DNA of 21,216 bases from JBBQXK01 sp038251625 (GTDB lineage: Bacteria; Pseudomonadota; Alphaproteobacteria; Rhodobacterales; Rhodobacteraceae). Every line of letters starts with the position of its first letter. Position 1 is the first letter of the stretch. Under the pieces are notes generated by a model. It saw only the letters and a program-made list of their open reading frames with translations. It made no database searches and had not been told where the DNA came from. Location: positions 1 to 21,216 of the forward strand of contig JBBSBE010000068.1 in the NCBI GenBank assembly GCA_038251625.1, read 5' to 3'. Shown here piece after piece: positions 7,402 to 14,840 of this stretch. The translations under genes were made by a program, and so were the position numbers.

Positions 7402-7427
7402 GGAACCCCCTGCACCGCCCATCCGTT
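7402..7427 (+). promoter_or_regulatory. EcfG-type general stress promoter of the second PRC-barrel gene
   Basis: GGAAC (7402-7406), 17 bases and CGTT (7424-7427) again match the EcfG consensus exactly. The predicted start near 7434 lies about 39 bases before the ATG at 7473, almost the same spacing as at the first PRC-barrel gene. Confidence 0.75.
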
Positions 7428-7472
7428 TGTTCGGCATGCACCAGAGAGGTGTTGCTAAGGAAAGGATACCCC

Positions 7473-8009
7473 ATGAAGACGTTGAACAAACTGTCGATCA
7501 CTGCAGCAACGATCCTCGCGCTCGCCGCCCCCGTGGCGGCACAGACCGGCATCGGAACCGGGACCAACAAGGCAGGCAACGTGCCTGTCACAGCCGACGG
7601 CGCGACATCGGGCAACACGCCAGCAGGGGTCATCCCCGGCGGTACGGGTGACACCGATTCCACCACCCGTTCGATCGGTGAGGGCACGAACCAGGCGGGG
7701 AACGTGCCGACCGATCCGAAGCCCGGCGAACTTGGCGGGACCGACTATCCGTCGCTTGCCGGTCTGTCGCTGATCAGTTCGGATGGCGCCAAGCTTGGCA
7801 CGATCACCGAAGCCTCGATGGCGGGCAATGGCGAGGTCCGCGCGCTGGTTGAAGTGGATGGCGATCTGATGAAGGCCGGTCGTACGGTCGTGGTCAAGGT
7901 GCCCAAGGACGGTGCGGCCTCTGGCGCGCTGTCGGTGGACATGACGCGCGCGGAGTTCGTGTCGATGATCCCCGCCCAGGGTTCGATGTCGGCCGGCACC
8001 GGCGGCTGA
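7473..8009 (+). CDS. Exported PRC-barrel domain protein (second of two)
   Basis: This 178-residue protein starts at ATG 7473, set by the strong ribosome site AAGGAAAGG at 7458-7466; the frame is open further upstream but crosses the promoter. A signal peptide (KLSITAATILALAAPVAA) is followed by a Gly/Thr/Asn-rich linker holding two near-identical 12-residue motifs, IGTGTNKAGNVP at 27-38 and IGEGTNQAGNVP at 68-79. The C-terminal half (LAGLSLISSDGAKLGTITEA to about residue 165) is the PRC-barrel-like domain. The plan (signal peptide, flexible linker, PRC barrel) and the EcfG-type promoter match the gene before it, so the two look like diverged paralogues serving the envelope under stress. The precise function is unknown. 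Confidence 0.87.
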   Translation: MKTLNKLSITAATILALAAPVAAQTGIGTGTNKAGNVPVTADGATSGNTPAGVIPGGTGDTDSTTRSIGEGTNQAGNVPTDPKPGELGGTDYPSLAGLSLISSDGAKLGTITEASMAGNGEVRALVEVDGDLMKAGRTVVVKVPKDGAASGALSVDMTRAEFVSMIPAQGSMSAGTGG

Positions 8010-8040
8010 CGCGGCCTGCGGCAAAATTCGGAAATTGCAA

Positions 8041-8068
8041 GCCTCGCCCGGTTTCGGGCGGGGCTTTT
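8041..8068 (+). terminator. Rho-independent terminator after the second PRC-barrel gene
   Basis: GCCTCGCCCG (8041-8050), loop GTTT and CGGGCGGGGC (8055-8064) form a 10-bp stem with one G-U pair. TTTT follows. It lies 31 bases past the stop and separates this gene from purL. Confidence 0.85.
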
Positions 8069-8154
8069 CGCTGTCCGCCGACAGGCGCCCCCCTTTCCGC
8101 CCGCGCGCAAACGCCCTATCACGCGAGCGTCCGCAGTGAAGGGGAATGCGCGCC

Positions 8155-10317
8155 ATGACCGAACCCGACATCACGCCAGACCTTGTGGCTGCGCATGGGT
8201 TGAAGCCCGACGAATACGAGCGGCTTCTGGGCATCATCGGGCGGGTGCCGTCTTTCACCGAGCTTGGCATCTTTTCGGCCATGTGGAACGAGCATTGTTC
8301 CTACAAATCGTCAAAGCGCTGGCTGCGCACGCTGCACACGACGGGGCCACAGGTGATCTGCGGGCCGGGCGAGAATGCGGGCGTGGTGGATATCGGCGAC
8401 GGGCAGGCCGTGGTCTTCAAGATGGAAAGCCACAACCATCCCAGCTATATCGAGCCCTATCAGGGCGCGGCTACCGGTGTGGGCGGCATCCTGCGCGACG
8501 TGTTCACGATGGGCGCACGGCCGATTGCGGCGATGAATTCGCTGAGCTTCGGGGCGCCCGAGCACCCCAAGACCGCGCATCTGGTCAAGGGCGTGGTGGC
8601 GGGCGTGGGCGGCTATGGCAACGCCTTCGGCGTGCCCACCGTCGGCGGTGAGGTGCGGTTTCATCCCAGCTACAACGGCAACTGTCTGGTGAATGCGTTT
8701 GCCGCAGGCCTGGCGGATGCGGATGCCATCTTCTATTCGGCGGCCAGCGGCGTGGGGATGCCGGTGGTGTATCTGGGCGCCAAGACCGGCCGTGACGGCG
8801 TGGGCGGGGCCACGATGGCATCTGCCGAGTTCGATGACACGATCGAGGAAAAGCGGCCCACGGTTCAGGTGGGCGACCCCTTCACCGAAAAGCGGCTGCT
8901 GGAAGCATGTCTGGAGTTGATGGCGTCGGGCGCCGTAATCTCGATCCAGGACATGGGTGCGGCGGGGCTGACCTGTTCGGCGGTGGAGATGGGCGACAAG
9001 GGCGGGCTGGGCATCCGGCTGGACCTTGACCTTGTGCCCGTGCGCGAGACGGCGATGAGCGCCTACGAGATGATGCTGAGCGAAAGCCAGGAACGGATGC
9101 TGATGGTGCTGCGCCCCGAAAAAGAGGCCGAGGCGCGCGCGATCTTTGCCAAGTGGGATCTGGATTTCGCCGTGATTGGCGAGACAATCCCCGAGGATCG
9201 TTTCCTGATCCTGCACAATGGCGATGTGAAGGCTGATCTACCCCTGTCGAAACTGTCTTCCAGCGCGCCGGAATATGATCGGCCTTGGGTGCCCACGACG
9301 ACCCGCGCGCATCTGCCCGCCCTGCCACAGGTCACGCCGCTGGAGGCGTTGGAGGCGCTGGTTTCCTCACCCTCCTACGGTCGCAAATCCTGGGTGTGGG
9401 AGCAGTATGACAGCCAGGTGATGGCCGATACGGTGGTGACACCGGGGGTCGGCGCGGGTGTGGTGCGGGTACATGCCACGGGCAAGCGGCTGGCCTTCAC
9501 CTCGGACGTGACGCCCCGCTACGTGCGCGCGAACCCGCAAGCGGGCGGGATGCAGGCGGTGGTGGAAGCGTGGCGCAACCTGATCGCGGTGGGTGCCACG
9601 CCCTTGGCCGCGACGGACAACCTGAACTTCGGGAACCCCGAAAAGCCCGAGATCATGGGCCAGTTGGTGGGCGCGATCAAAGGCATCGACACGGCCTGCC
9701 GGGCGCTGGATTTCCCCATCGTTTCCGGCAATGTCAGCCTTTACAACGAAACCGACGGCCAGCCGATCCTGCCCACGCCCACCATCGGCGGGGTGGGGAT
9801 CATCCCCGCAGGTGCGCCCATGATTGCGGGCACGGTGACCGACGGCATGCTGGGTCTGGTTCTGGGCGAGACGCTGGGCCATCTGGGCCAGTCGGCCCTT
9901 CTGGCCGAGGTGATGGGGATCGAGGCGGGCGACGCGCCGCTGGTCGATCTGGCGGTGGAAAAGGCGCATGGCGCGTTCGTGCTGGCCCATGCGGCGCGGA
10001 TCGTGGCCTGTGCCGATCTTTCGGATGGCGGCCTTGCGTTGGCGGCCTTCGAGATGGCCGCGCACGGGGGCGTGGGGGCAGAGATCGGGGGCGCATCGCT
10101 GCAAAAGCTGTTTGGCGAAGATCAGGGCCGTTACCTCATGGCCGTCCGGCCCGAGGATGTGCCGGCGTTCGAGGCGGCGGCAAAGGCAGCGAGTCTGCCC
10201 TTGTTCCGGACCGTTGCCTTCGGCGGATCTGACCTTGTGATCGACGGCGACCGGCGGCCGATGGCCGCGCTGACTGATCTGTGGGAGAACGCCTTTACCC
10301 GCGCGCTTGGACTTTGA
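8155..10317 (+). CDS. purL: Phosphoribosylformylglycinamidine synthase subunit PurL
   Basis: PurL catalyses the fourth step of purine synthesis, the ATP-dependent conversion of FGAR to FGAM, together with PurQ (glutaminase) and PurS, neither of which lies in this window. At 720 residues it has the size of the small three-subunit type. Visible landmarks are NEHCSYKSSKRWL near residue 45, the ATP/substrate motif MESHNHPS at 90-97, GAATGVGGILRD shortly after, and the second half-domain with DNLNFGNPEKPE and VSGNVSLYNE. The ATG at 8155 is chosen over the in-frame ATG at 8146 because GAAGGGG (8138-8144) sits ten bases before the former and only one before the latter. Its stop abuts the ATG of a GNAT gene. 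Confidence 0.97.
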   Translation: MTEPDITPDLVAAHGLKPDEYERLLGIIGRVPSFTELGIFSAMWNEHCSYKSSKRWLRTLHTTGPQVICGPGENAGVVDIGDGQAVVFKMESHNHPSYIEPYQGAATGVGGILRDVFTMGARPIAAMNSLSFGAPEHPKTAHLVKGVVAGVGGYGNAFGVPTVGGEVRFHPSYNGNCLVNAFAAGLADADAIFYSAASGVGMPVVYLGAKTGRDGVGGATMASAEFDDTIEEKRPTVQVGDPFTEKRLLEACLELMASGAVISIQDMGAAGLTCSAVEMGDKGGLGIRLDLDLVPVRETAMSAYEMMLSESQERMLMVLRPEKEAEARAIFAKWDLDFAVIGETIPEDRFLILHNGDVKADLPLSKLSSSAPEYDRPWVPTTTRAHLPALPQVTPLEALEALVSSPSYGRKSWVWEQYDSQVMADTVVTPGVGAGVVRVHATGKRLAFTSDVTPRYVRANPQAGGMQAVVEAWRNLIAVGATPLAATDNLNFGNPEKPEIMGQLVGAIKGIDTACRALDFPIVSGNVSLYNETDGQPILPTPTIGGVGIIPAGAPMIAGTVTDGMLGLVLGETLGHLGQSALLAEVMGIEAGDAPLVDLAVEKAHGAFVLAHAARIVACADLSDGGLALAAFEMAAHGGVGAEIGGASLQKLFGEDQGRYLMAVRPEDVPAFEAAAKAASLPLFRTVAFGGSDLVIDGDRRPMAALTDLWENAFTRALGL

Positions 10318-10794
10318 ATGCTGCGGGCGGCGGAAAGTGCGGATGTGGCCGTGGCACAGGCACTTTGGGCGGCCCCCGCCCATGCGATGCTGTTTCAGCC
10401 GCCCGAGCCGGGCGAGGCGGCAACCCTTGCAGGTGACGGGCAACTGCATGTCTGGGCGCCGGGTGGGCGGGCGGTTGGCTTTGCTGCCCTTGCGGTCTGG
10501 GACGTGCCGGGGGGTGTGTTCTGGGTCCGTGCCTTTGCAGTGGCGGAGCCGGGGCGCGGCCATGGGCGTGCGTTTCTTGCCGCGCTGCTGTCGCACCTCT
10601 TTCAGGCACGCGGCGCGCATCGCATCGGGCTTGATGTGACACTGGACAATGCGCCCGCGCAGGCGCTTTACGCCGCTGCGGGTTTCGTGCGTGAGGGCAT
10701 CTTGCGCGAATGCTGGTTGCGGCCCGACGGGGCGCATGTGGATTGCGTGATGATGTCGCTTCTGCGGCGCGAGTGGCAGATGCCACCCCCATGA
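10318..10794 (+). CDS. GNAT-family N-acetyltransferase
   Basis: This 158-residue protein has the GNAT fold signature. The acetyl-CoA-binding motif A reads VAEPGRGHGRAFLAALL (about residues 75-92, with the RGHGR pyrophosphate loop). Motif B reads LDNAPAQALYAAAGFVREG (about 105-123). The substrate cannot be told from sequence; RimI-like protein acetylation or small-molecule acetylation are both possible. The ATG follows the purL TGA with no gap, and no separate ribosome site is visible apart from the end of purL, so it is probably translated by coupling to purL. It is followed by 74 bases containing a promoter for bolA. Confidence 0.88.
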   Translation: MLRAAESADVAVAQALWAAPAHAMLFQPPEPGEAATLAGDGQLHVWAPGGRAVGFAALAVWDVPGGVFWVRAFAVAEPGRGHGRAFLAALLSHLFQARGAHRIGLDVTLDNAPAQALYAAAGFVREGILRECWLRPDGAHVDCVMMSLLRREWQMPPP

Positions 10795-10811
10795 TTGTGC
10801 AACGCTCCCGC

Positions 10812-10840
10812 TTGCAGGCCCGGCCTGTCCATCCTAGATT
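10812..10840 (+). promoter_or_regulatory. Candidate sigma-70 promoter of the bolA operon
   Basis: TTGCAG (10812-10817) and TAGATT (10835-10840) are 17 bases apart. A start near 10847 leaves a short leader before the ribosome site AAGGAG at 10854-10859. The match to consensus is only moderate. Confidence 0.4.
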
Positions 10841-10868
10841 TGAGGAGAGCAAGAAGGAGCCCGCCACC

Positions 10869-11111
10869 TTGGCCATGGAAGCCCGCGACATCGAAAGCCT
10901 GATCCGCGCGACCTTTCCCAAGGCCCGCATCACGATCACCGACCTTGCGGGGGATGGTAACCACTGGGCGGCAGAGGTGATCGACGAAAGTTTCCGGGGG
11001 CTGAACCGGGTACAGCAGCAGCGCGCGGTCTATGCCAGCCTGAAGGGCAAGATGGATGGCGCGCAGGGTGAGTTGCATGCGTTGGCGTTGACCACGAAGG
11101 TGCCGGAATGA
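10869..11111 (+). CDS. bolA: BolA-family protein
   Basis: This small BolA-fold protein (80 residues from TTG 10869, 78 from ATG 10875) has the family core DIESLIRATFPKARITITDLAGDGNHWAAEVIDESFRGLNRVQQQRAVYASLKG. BolA proteins pair with CGFS monothiol glutaredoxins to hold a bridging [2Fe-2S] cluster; the glutaredoxin here is encoded two genes downstream. The GDGNHW loop carries a His in the region used as cluster ligand in the family. I prefer the TTG start because AAGGAG lies nine bases before it but 15 before the ATG. The stop overlaps the start of the next small gene by four bases (ATGA). Whether it also acts on transcription is unknown. Confidence 0.92.
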   Translation: MAMEARDIESLIRATFPKARITITDLAGDGNHWAAEVIDESFRGLNRVQQQRAVYASLKGKMDGAQGELHALALTTKVPE

Positions 11112-11260
11112 TGGCTGAAATTGCGCTTCTGTCGATCGTGGTTCTGGCGGTTCTGATGATGCTGGAACCGCGCCGCGATGATAACGATGATGATGACGGC
11201 CCCGGCCGGATGATCCCGATCCGGGTCACCGCCGGGCGCGGCAAAGGCAAAAGGGGCTGA
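11108..11260 (+). CDS. Small single-pass membrane protein between bolA and grxD
   Basis: This 50-residue frame overlaps the bolA stop by four bases (ATGA) and ends two bases before the grxD ATG, so it is embedded in the operon. It has one hydrophobic segment (residues 5-19, IALLSIVVLAVLMML), then EPRR, an acidic run DDNDDDDG, and a basic tail ending TAGRGKGKRG. The overlap on one side and near-zero spacing on the other argue that it is translated. The acidic cluster resembles nothing with a known function that I can name. It may tether or regulate the BolA-glutaredoxin pair at the membrane, but that is conjecture. Confidence 0.7.
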   Translation: MMAEIALLSIVVLAVLMMLEPRRDDNDDDDGPGRMIPIRVTAGRGKGKRG

Positions 11261-11262
11261 GA

Positions 11263-11634
11263 ATGAGCGACACGACCACGGCGGCGGATGCGATCCGCGA
11301 GACGATCACGGCAAACGATGTGGTGCTCTTCATGAAGGGCACCAAGATGATGCCGCAATGCGGGTTTTCATCGCGTGTGGCGGGGGTGCTGAACTACATG
11401 GGCGTGAACTTCGCCGATGTGAACGTGCTGGCAGATGCCGGTATCCGGCAAGGCATCAAGGATTTCAGCGACTGGCCGACCATCCCCCAGCTTTATGTCA
11501 AGGGCGAATTCGTGGGCGGCTGCGATATCGTGACAGAGATGACGCTGTCGGGCGAGCTGGACCAGTTGTTCGAGGCCAAGGGCGTGACCTACGACAAGGC
11601 CGCTGCCGAGAAGATCCGCGAAGCGAACGGCTGA
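11263..11634 (+). CDS. grxD: Monothiol glutaredoxin, Grx4/GrxD family (CGFS type)
   Basis: This 123-residue cytoplasmic protein has the invariant active-site motif CGFS at residues 33-36, preceded by VVLFMKGTKMMPQ. It also has the glutathione-binding signature WPTIPQLYVKGEFVGGCDI, where WP-T-IPQ and the GGCD turn are typical. CGFS glutaredoxins coordinate and transfer [2Fe-2S] clusters with glutathione and form heterodimers with BolA, consistent with the bolA gene two positions upstream. The ATG is two bases after the upstream stop, with AAGGGG as ribosome site. The gene converges on zapA, with only 74 bases and a palindromic element between. Confidence 0.96.
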   Translation: MSDTTTAADAIRETITANDVVLFMKGTKMMPQCGFSSRVAGVLNYMGVNFADVNVLADAGIRQGIKDFSDWPTIPQLYVKGEFVGGCDIVTEMTLSGELDQLFEAKGVTYDKAAAEKIREANG

Positions 11635-11667
11635 GGCCCGACGCTCAGCGGCGGGGCAAACCCGAGC

Positions 11668-11691
11668 GTAGCGTGGGTGCACCCACCCTAC
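11668..11691. repeat. Palindromic dispersed-type element between grxD and zapA
   Basis: GTAGCGTGGGTG (11668-11679) is followed directly by CACCCACCCTAC (11680-11691), giving 11 of 12 complementary pairs. Sequences of this GTAGGGTGGGTGCACCCAC type recur in intergenic DNA of many proteobacteria. Lying between convergent genes, it may act as a bidirectional transcription barrier. Confidence 0.6.
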
Positions 11692-11708
11692 CCGCGGCCC
11701 CTCGGTCC

Positions 11709-12080
11709 TCAGATCGCCCGCTCTTCCACCTGTGCTGCCATGGCTTCCGCGCGCGCCGCGATCTCGGCCAGCGCTTCGGTCACCGCGCCGGGGATCACTG
11801 GCACCTCGACGCGTTCGGGCGCGGGCGCGGGCTTTGCCTCGATTTCGGCGATCCGCGCTTTCAGCCCGCGCAATTCGTCTTCCACCGCCGCCGTGCGGTC
11901 GGCCAGCATCAGCCCCGCCATCAGCAGCATGCGACCTTCGGGCAGCCGTCCCATCTGGGTGACCAGCGGCTGCGCCTCTGTGTCCAGCATCTGGGCGGCA
12001 GCGCGCAGGAAATGTTCTTCCCCGTCCTGACAGGCGACGCGGAAGGTGCGCCCGCCGATGGTAACCTCGATCTCAGGCAT
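11709..12080 (-). CDS. zapA: Cell division protein ZapA
   Basis: This 123-residue protein has the ZapA fold. A short beta hairpin (EIEVTIGGRTFRVACQDGEE, ending EHFLRAAAQMLD) leads into the helix RMLLMAGLMLADRTAAVEDELRGL. A Pro/Ala-rich stretch and a final helix follow. ZapA binds and bundles FtsZ filaments at the division site. The extended C-terminus is typical of alphaproteobacterial members. Its ATG at 12080 overlaps the end of the upstream coiled-coil gene by eight bases, so the two are probably translationally coupled. It converges on grxD. Confidence 0.93.
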   Translation of the reverse strand: MPEIEVTIGGRTFRVACQDGEEHFLRAAAQMLDTEAQPLVTQMGRLPEGRMLLMAGLMLADRTAAVEDELRGLKARIAEIEAKPAPAPERVEVPVIPGAVTEALAEIAARAEAMAAQVEERAI

Positions 12081-12603
12081 TCTCGGTGCTCTCCTCGATC
12101 AGGGGGCCGAGTTCGGCAAGAATCTCGTCCATCTCGGCCACTTCCGACTGGCGTTGGGCGCGCAGCGCCTCAAGCTCGGCCAGCATCGCCTTGTTGATGA
12201 GATGCGGCTCGGGCGTCGCGGTCTGCGCCGCTTCTGACATGACGCGCAAGGTTTCGCGCAGTTGCACCGTGACCTTGCGCATGCGCTGCAGCTCGAGGCC
12301 CTGCACGTCAAGCTGGTGGGTCATCCGCTCGACCTTGGCCTCAAGCCCCGAGCGGGTCTGGGCGTCGCGGTCCTTCACGGTTTTCAGCCGCTCGGCCAGT
12401 TGGGCATTGGCGGACTTTTCCACATCCAGCGCCTCGGTCAGGCGCGCAATCTCGGCCGCCTCATCGCCGGCCACTGTGGCCGCCGGGGCGGGTTTGGCCG
12501 ACGCGGGCGCAGGGCGGGCCATCCGGTCCAGCCCCAGCCCGATCCGGTCGAGCGCCGCCGCAATACGGCGTTCCAGTTCGGCGATGCCGTTCGCATCCTG
12601 CAT
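12073..12603 (-). CDS. Coiled-coil protein in the zapA operon, probable ZauP
   Basis: The start at 12603 gives 176 residues (MQDANGIAELERRIAAALDRIG), supported by GGAAGGGG about eight bases upstream; a longer in-frame start at 12687 lacks support. The chain is mainly helical: an N-terminal helix (8-30), an Ala/Pro linker (about 32-48), then a long coiled coil (about 50-135) with heptad-like spacing, and a final helix (145-170). In Caulobacter a coiled-coil protein, ZauP, is encoded with zapA and helps focus the Z-ring. The position, size and structure fit it, but sequence identity was not tested. The eight-base overlap with zapA implies stoichiometric coupling. Confidence 0.7.
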   Translation of the reverse strand: MQDANGIAELERRIAAALDRIGLGLDRMARPAPASAKPAPAATVAGDEAAEIARLTEALDVEKSANAQLAERLKTVKDRDAQTRSGLEAKVERMTHQLDVQGLELQRMRKVTVQLRETLRVMSEAAQTATPEPHLINKAMLAELEALRAQRQSEVAEMDEILAELGPLIEESTENA

Positions 12604-12750
12604 CGGAAAAGCCCCTTCCCCGTCAACCTTTGGGCGATCCCGCGCGTCTTGTTGCGCGCGCGCTGCCCCTTTGGGGTACGCTGCCACCCCGGCCCGGTCA
12701 GGGCAAGCAGGAAAAGGCCCCTGCGGCGGCGATCAGCGGCGGGCAGGCGC

Positions 12751-12778
12751 TTGAACTTGGGCGTGGGGCTGGTATCAC
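12751..12778 (+). promoter_or_regulatory. Candidate promoter of tkt
   Basis: TTGAAC (12751-12756) and TATCAC (12773-12778) are 16 bases apart, with a start expected near 12785 and a leader of about 33 bases. The match is moderate. The surrounding 12604-12817 gap otherwise holds no gene I can support. Confidence 0.35.
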
Positions 12779-12817
12779 CCCCCGAACGCTGCCCCGGACC
12801 CTGAAGGAGCCCGCCCC

Positions 12818-14833
12818 ATGGATATCGCCACCCTCCGCGCGCGGCACCCGCAGCACTGGCGCATGGCCGCCGCGATCCGCGCGCTGACGCTCGATGCGGT
12901 TGCCGCAGCCAATTCGGGCCATTCCGGCATGCCTATGGGAATGGCGGATGTGGCGACGGTGCTGTGGTCAAAGCATCTGCGGTTTGATCCGACTGCACCG
13001 CACTGGCCCGACCGCGACCGGTTCATCCTGTCGGCGGGGCATGGGTCGATGCTGCTTTACAGCCTTCTGCACCTGACCGGCTACGCCGACATGACGATGG
13101 ACCAGATCCGCGCGTTCCGGCAGTGGGGCGCAATCACGGCGGGGCATCCCGAATACGGGCATGCGGCCGGGATCGAGACGACGACTGGGCCGCTTGGACA
13201 GGGTCTGGCCAATTCGGTTGGCTTTGCCATCGCGGAAGAGGCGCTGCGCGCGCGGTTCGGCGCCAAGGTGATCAATCACCACACCTGGGTCATCGCGGGC
13301 GACGGCTGCCTGATGGAGGGGGTGAGCCATGAGGCGCTGGCGCTGGCCGGTCGGCAGGCGCTGAGCCGTCTGATCGTTCTGTGGGACGACAACGGGATCA
13401 CCATCGATGGCAAGGTCTCGATCGCCGACATCACCGATCAGAAGGCGCGGTTTGCGGCCTCGGGCTGGGACGTGTTTTCCTGCGACGGGCACGACCCCGA
13501 GGATATCGACCGCGCGCTGACCGCCGCCAAAACCTCATCCCGCCCGGCGTTCGTGGCCTGCAAGACGCATATCGCGCTGGGGTCTTCGGCGCAGGACACG
13601 TCCAAAGGCCATGGCGCGTTGACGGATGCCAAGCTGATTGCCGATACCAAGGCCGCCTATGGCTGGGAGGCGCCGGCCTTCACCATCCCCGCGGATGTGG
13701 CCGAAGGCTGGGCCGCCGCCGGGGCCCGTGGCAAAGGCGAGCACGCGGCGTGGGAGGCGCGGATGACCGCACTTTCCCCCGCACGGCAGGCCGAATTCGC
13801 GCGCATCTTCGCGGGCGACCCGCCGAAAAAGCTGGGTGCGGCGATCCGGGGCGTCAAGAAAGCTGCCGTTGCGGCCCCGAAGGCGATGGCCACGCGGGCG
13901 GCATCCGAGGTGGTGCTGAAGGCGGTGAACCCGGTGATGCAGGAAACGATGGCGGGATCGGCCGACCTGACCGGATCGAACAACACGCGCACCCCCGATC
14001 TGGGCGTCTTTTCGCCCGAGGATCGCAAGGGCCGCTACATCCACTACGGCATCCGCGAGCATGGGATGGCCGCCGCGATGAACGGCATGGCGTTGCATGG
14101 CGGCATCCGGCCCTATGGCGGCACGTTCATGTGCTTCACCGATTATGCCCGCCCCGCGATGCGCCTGTCGGCGCTGATGGGGGTGCCGGTCGTCTATGTG
14201 ATGACGCATGATTCGATTGGCCTTGGCGAGGATGGCCCGACACACCAGCCGGTCGAGCATCTGGCGATCAGCCGCGCGACCCCCGGCACGCTGGTGATCC
14301 GGCCTGCCGATCTGGTCGAGGTGGCCGAGGCGTGGGAGATTGCACTGAATGAAAAGAAGCGCCCCACGGTGATGGCGCTGAGCCGCCAGAATCTTGCCCC
14401 GATGCGGCAGGTGGCCAATGCGCGGAACCTGACGGCGCAGGGGGCCTACGTGCTGGCGGAAGCGACGGGCAAGCGGCAGGCAATCCTGATGGCCACCGGG
14501 TCCGAGGTGGAGATTGCGATGAAGGCGCGCGATCTGCTGCAGGCCGAAGGGATCGGCACGCGGGTCGTCAGCTTCCCCTGCTGGGAGCTTTTCGAGGATC
14601 AGCCCGACGCCTATCGCCGCCGCGTGCTGCCCCCCGGGCCGGTGCGGGTGGCGGTGGAGGCGGGCATCCGCTTTGGCTGGGATCGCTGGCTTTACGGTGA
14701 AGGCGGCAAGCGCGGGAAATCGGGCTTTGTGGGGATGCACGGGTTCGGCGCCTCGGCCCCGGCAGAGCGGCTTTACGCAGAGTTCGGGATCACGGCAGAG
14801 GCGGTGGCGGCCAAGGCCAAGGCGCTGCTCTGA
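12818..14833 (+). CDS. tkt: Transketolase
   Basis: This 671-residue TPP enzyme moves two-carbon units between sugar phosphates in the pentose phosphate and Calvin-type cycles. Motifs in order are ANSGHSGMPMGMAD (about 29-42) and LSAGHGSMLLYSLLHLTGY. Next come the pyrophosphate motif GDGCLMEG near residue 162 with its N partner in WDDNGITIDG, and GIREHGMAAAMNGMALHGG. The catalytic-region GEDGPTHQPVEHLA has Glu near 471, and the C-terminal domain begins MATGSEVEIAMKARDLL. In the first motif Ser replaces the more common Pro (GHPGAPMG), as in several alphaproteobacteria. AAGGAG sits eight bases before the ATG. It converges on the DUF808 gene, leaving seven bases and no visible terminator. Confidence 0.96.
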   Translation: MDIATLRARHPQHWRMAAAIRALTLDAVAAANSGHSGMPMGMADVATVLWSKHLRFDPTAPHWPDRDRFILSAGHGSMLLYSLLHLTGYADMTMDQIRAFRQWGAITAGHPEYGHAAGIETTTGPLGQGLANSVGFAIAEEALRARFGAKVINHHTWVIAGDGCLMEGVSHEALALAGRQALSRLIVLWDDNGITIDGKVSIADITDQKARFAASGWDVFSCDGHDPEDIDRALTAAKTSSRPAFVACKTHIALGSSAQDTSKGHGALTDAKLIADTKAAYGWEAPAFTIPADVAEGWAAAGARGKGEHAAWEARMTALSPARQAEFARIFAGDPPKKLGAAIRGVKKAAVAAPKAMATRAASEVVLKAVNPVMQETMAGSADLTGSNNTRTPDLGVFSPEDRKGRYIHYGIREHGMAAAMNGMALHGGIRPYGGTFMCFTDYARPAMRLSALMGVPVVYVMTHDSIGLGEDGPTHQPVEHLAISRATPGTLVIRPADLVEVAEAWEIALNEKKRPTVMALSRQNLAPMRQVANARNLTAQGAYVLAEATGKRQAILMATGSEVEIAMKARDLLQAEGIGTRVVSFPCWELFEDQPDAYRRRVLPPGPVRVAVEAGIRFGWDRWLYGEGGKRGKSGFVGMHGFGASAPAERLYAEFGITAEAVAAKAKALL

Positions 14834-14840
14834 TCGGCAA

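Noticed and set aside
7071..7472. Longer N-terminal extension of the second PRC-barrel protein
   Set aside because: The extension crosses the EcfG-type promoter, is Arg/Pro/Cys-rich, and the signal peptide and ribosome site begin at 7473.
8069..8154. Purine riboswitch or PurR-type operator before purL
   Set aside because: The leader is short, contains no riboswitch-like structure, and no convincing palindrome was seen.
9367..10737. Open frame of 456 codons antisense to purL and the GNAT gene
   Set aside because: It runs across two clear plus-strand genes and has Arg/His/Gly-rich, non-protein-like composition.
12604..12817. 6S RNA or other structured RNA expected near zapA
   Set aside because: I could not find the long open-bubble hairpin of 6S RNA; only short GC palindromes such as GCCCC-TTT-GGGGT are visible.
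13535..14740. Open frame of 401 codons antisense to transketolase
   Set aside because: Mirror of the transketolase codon pattern; no start signal, no domain.
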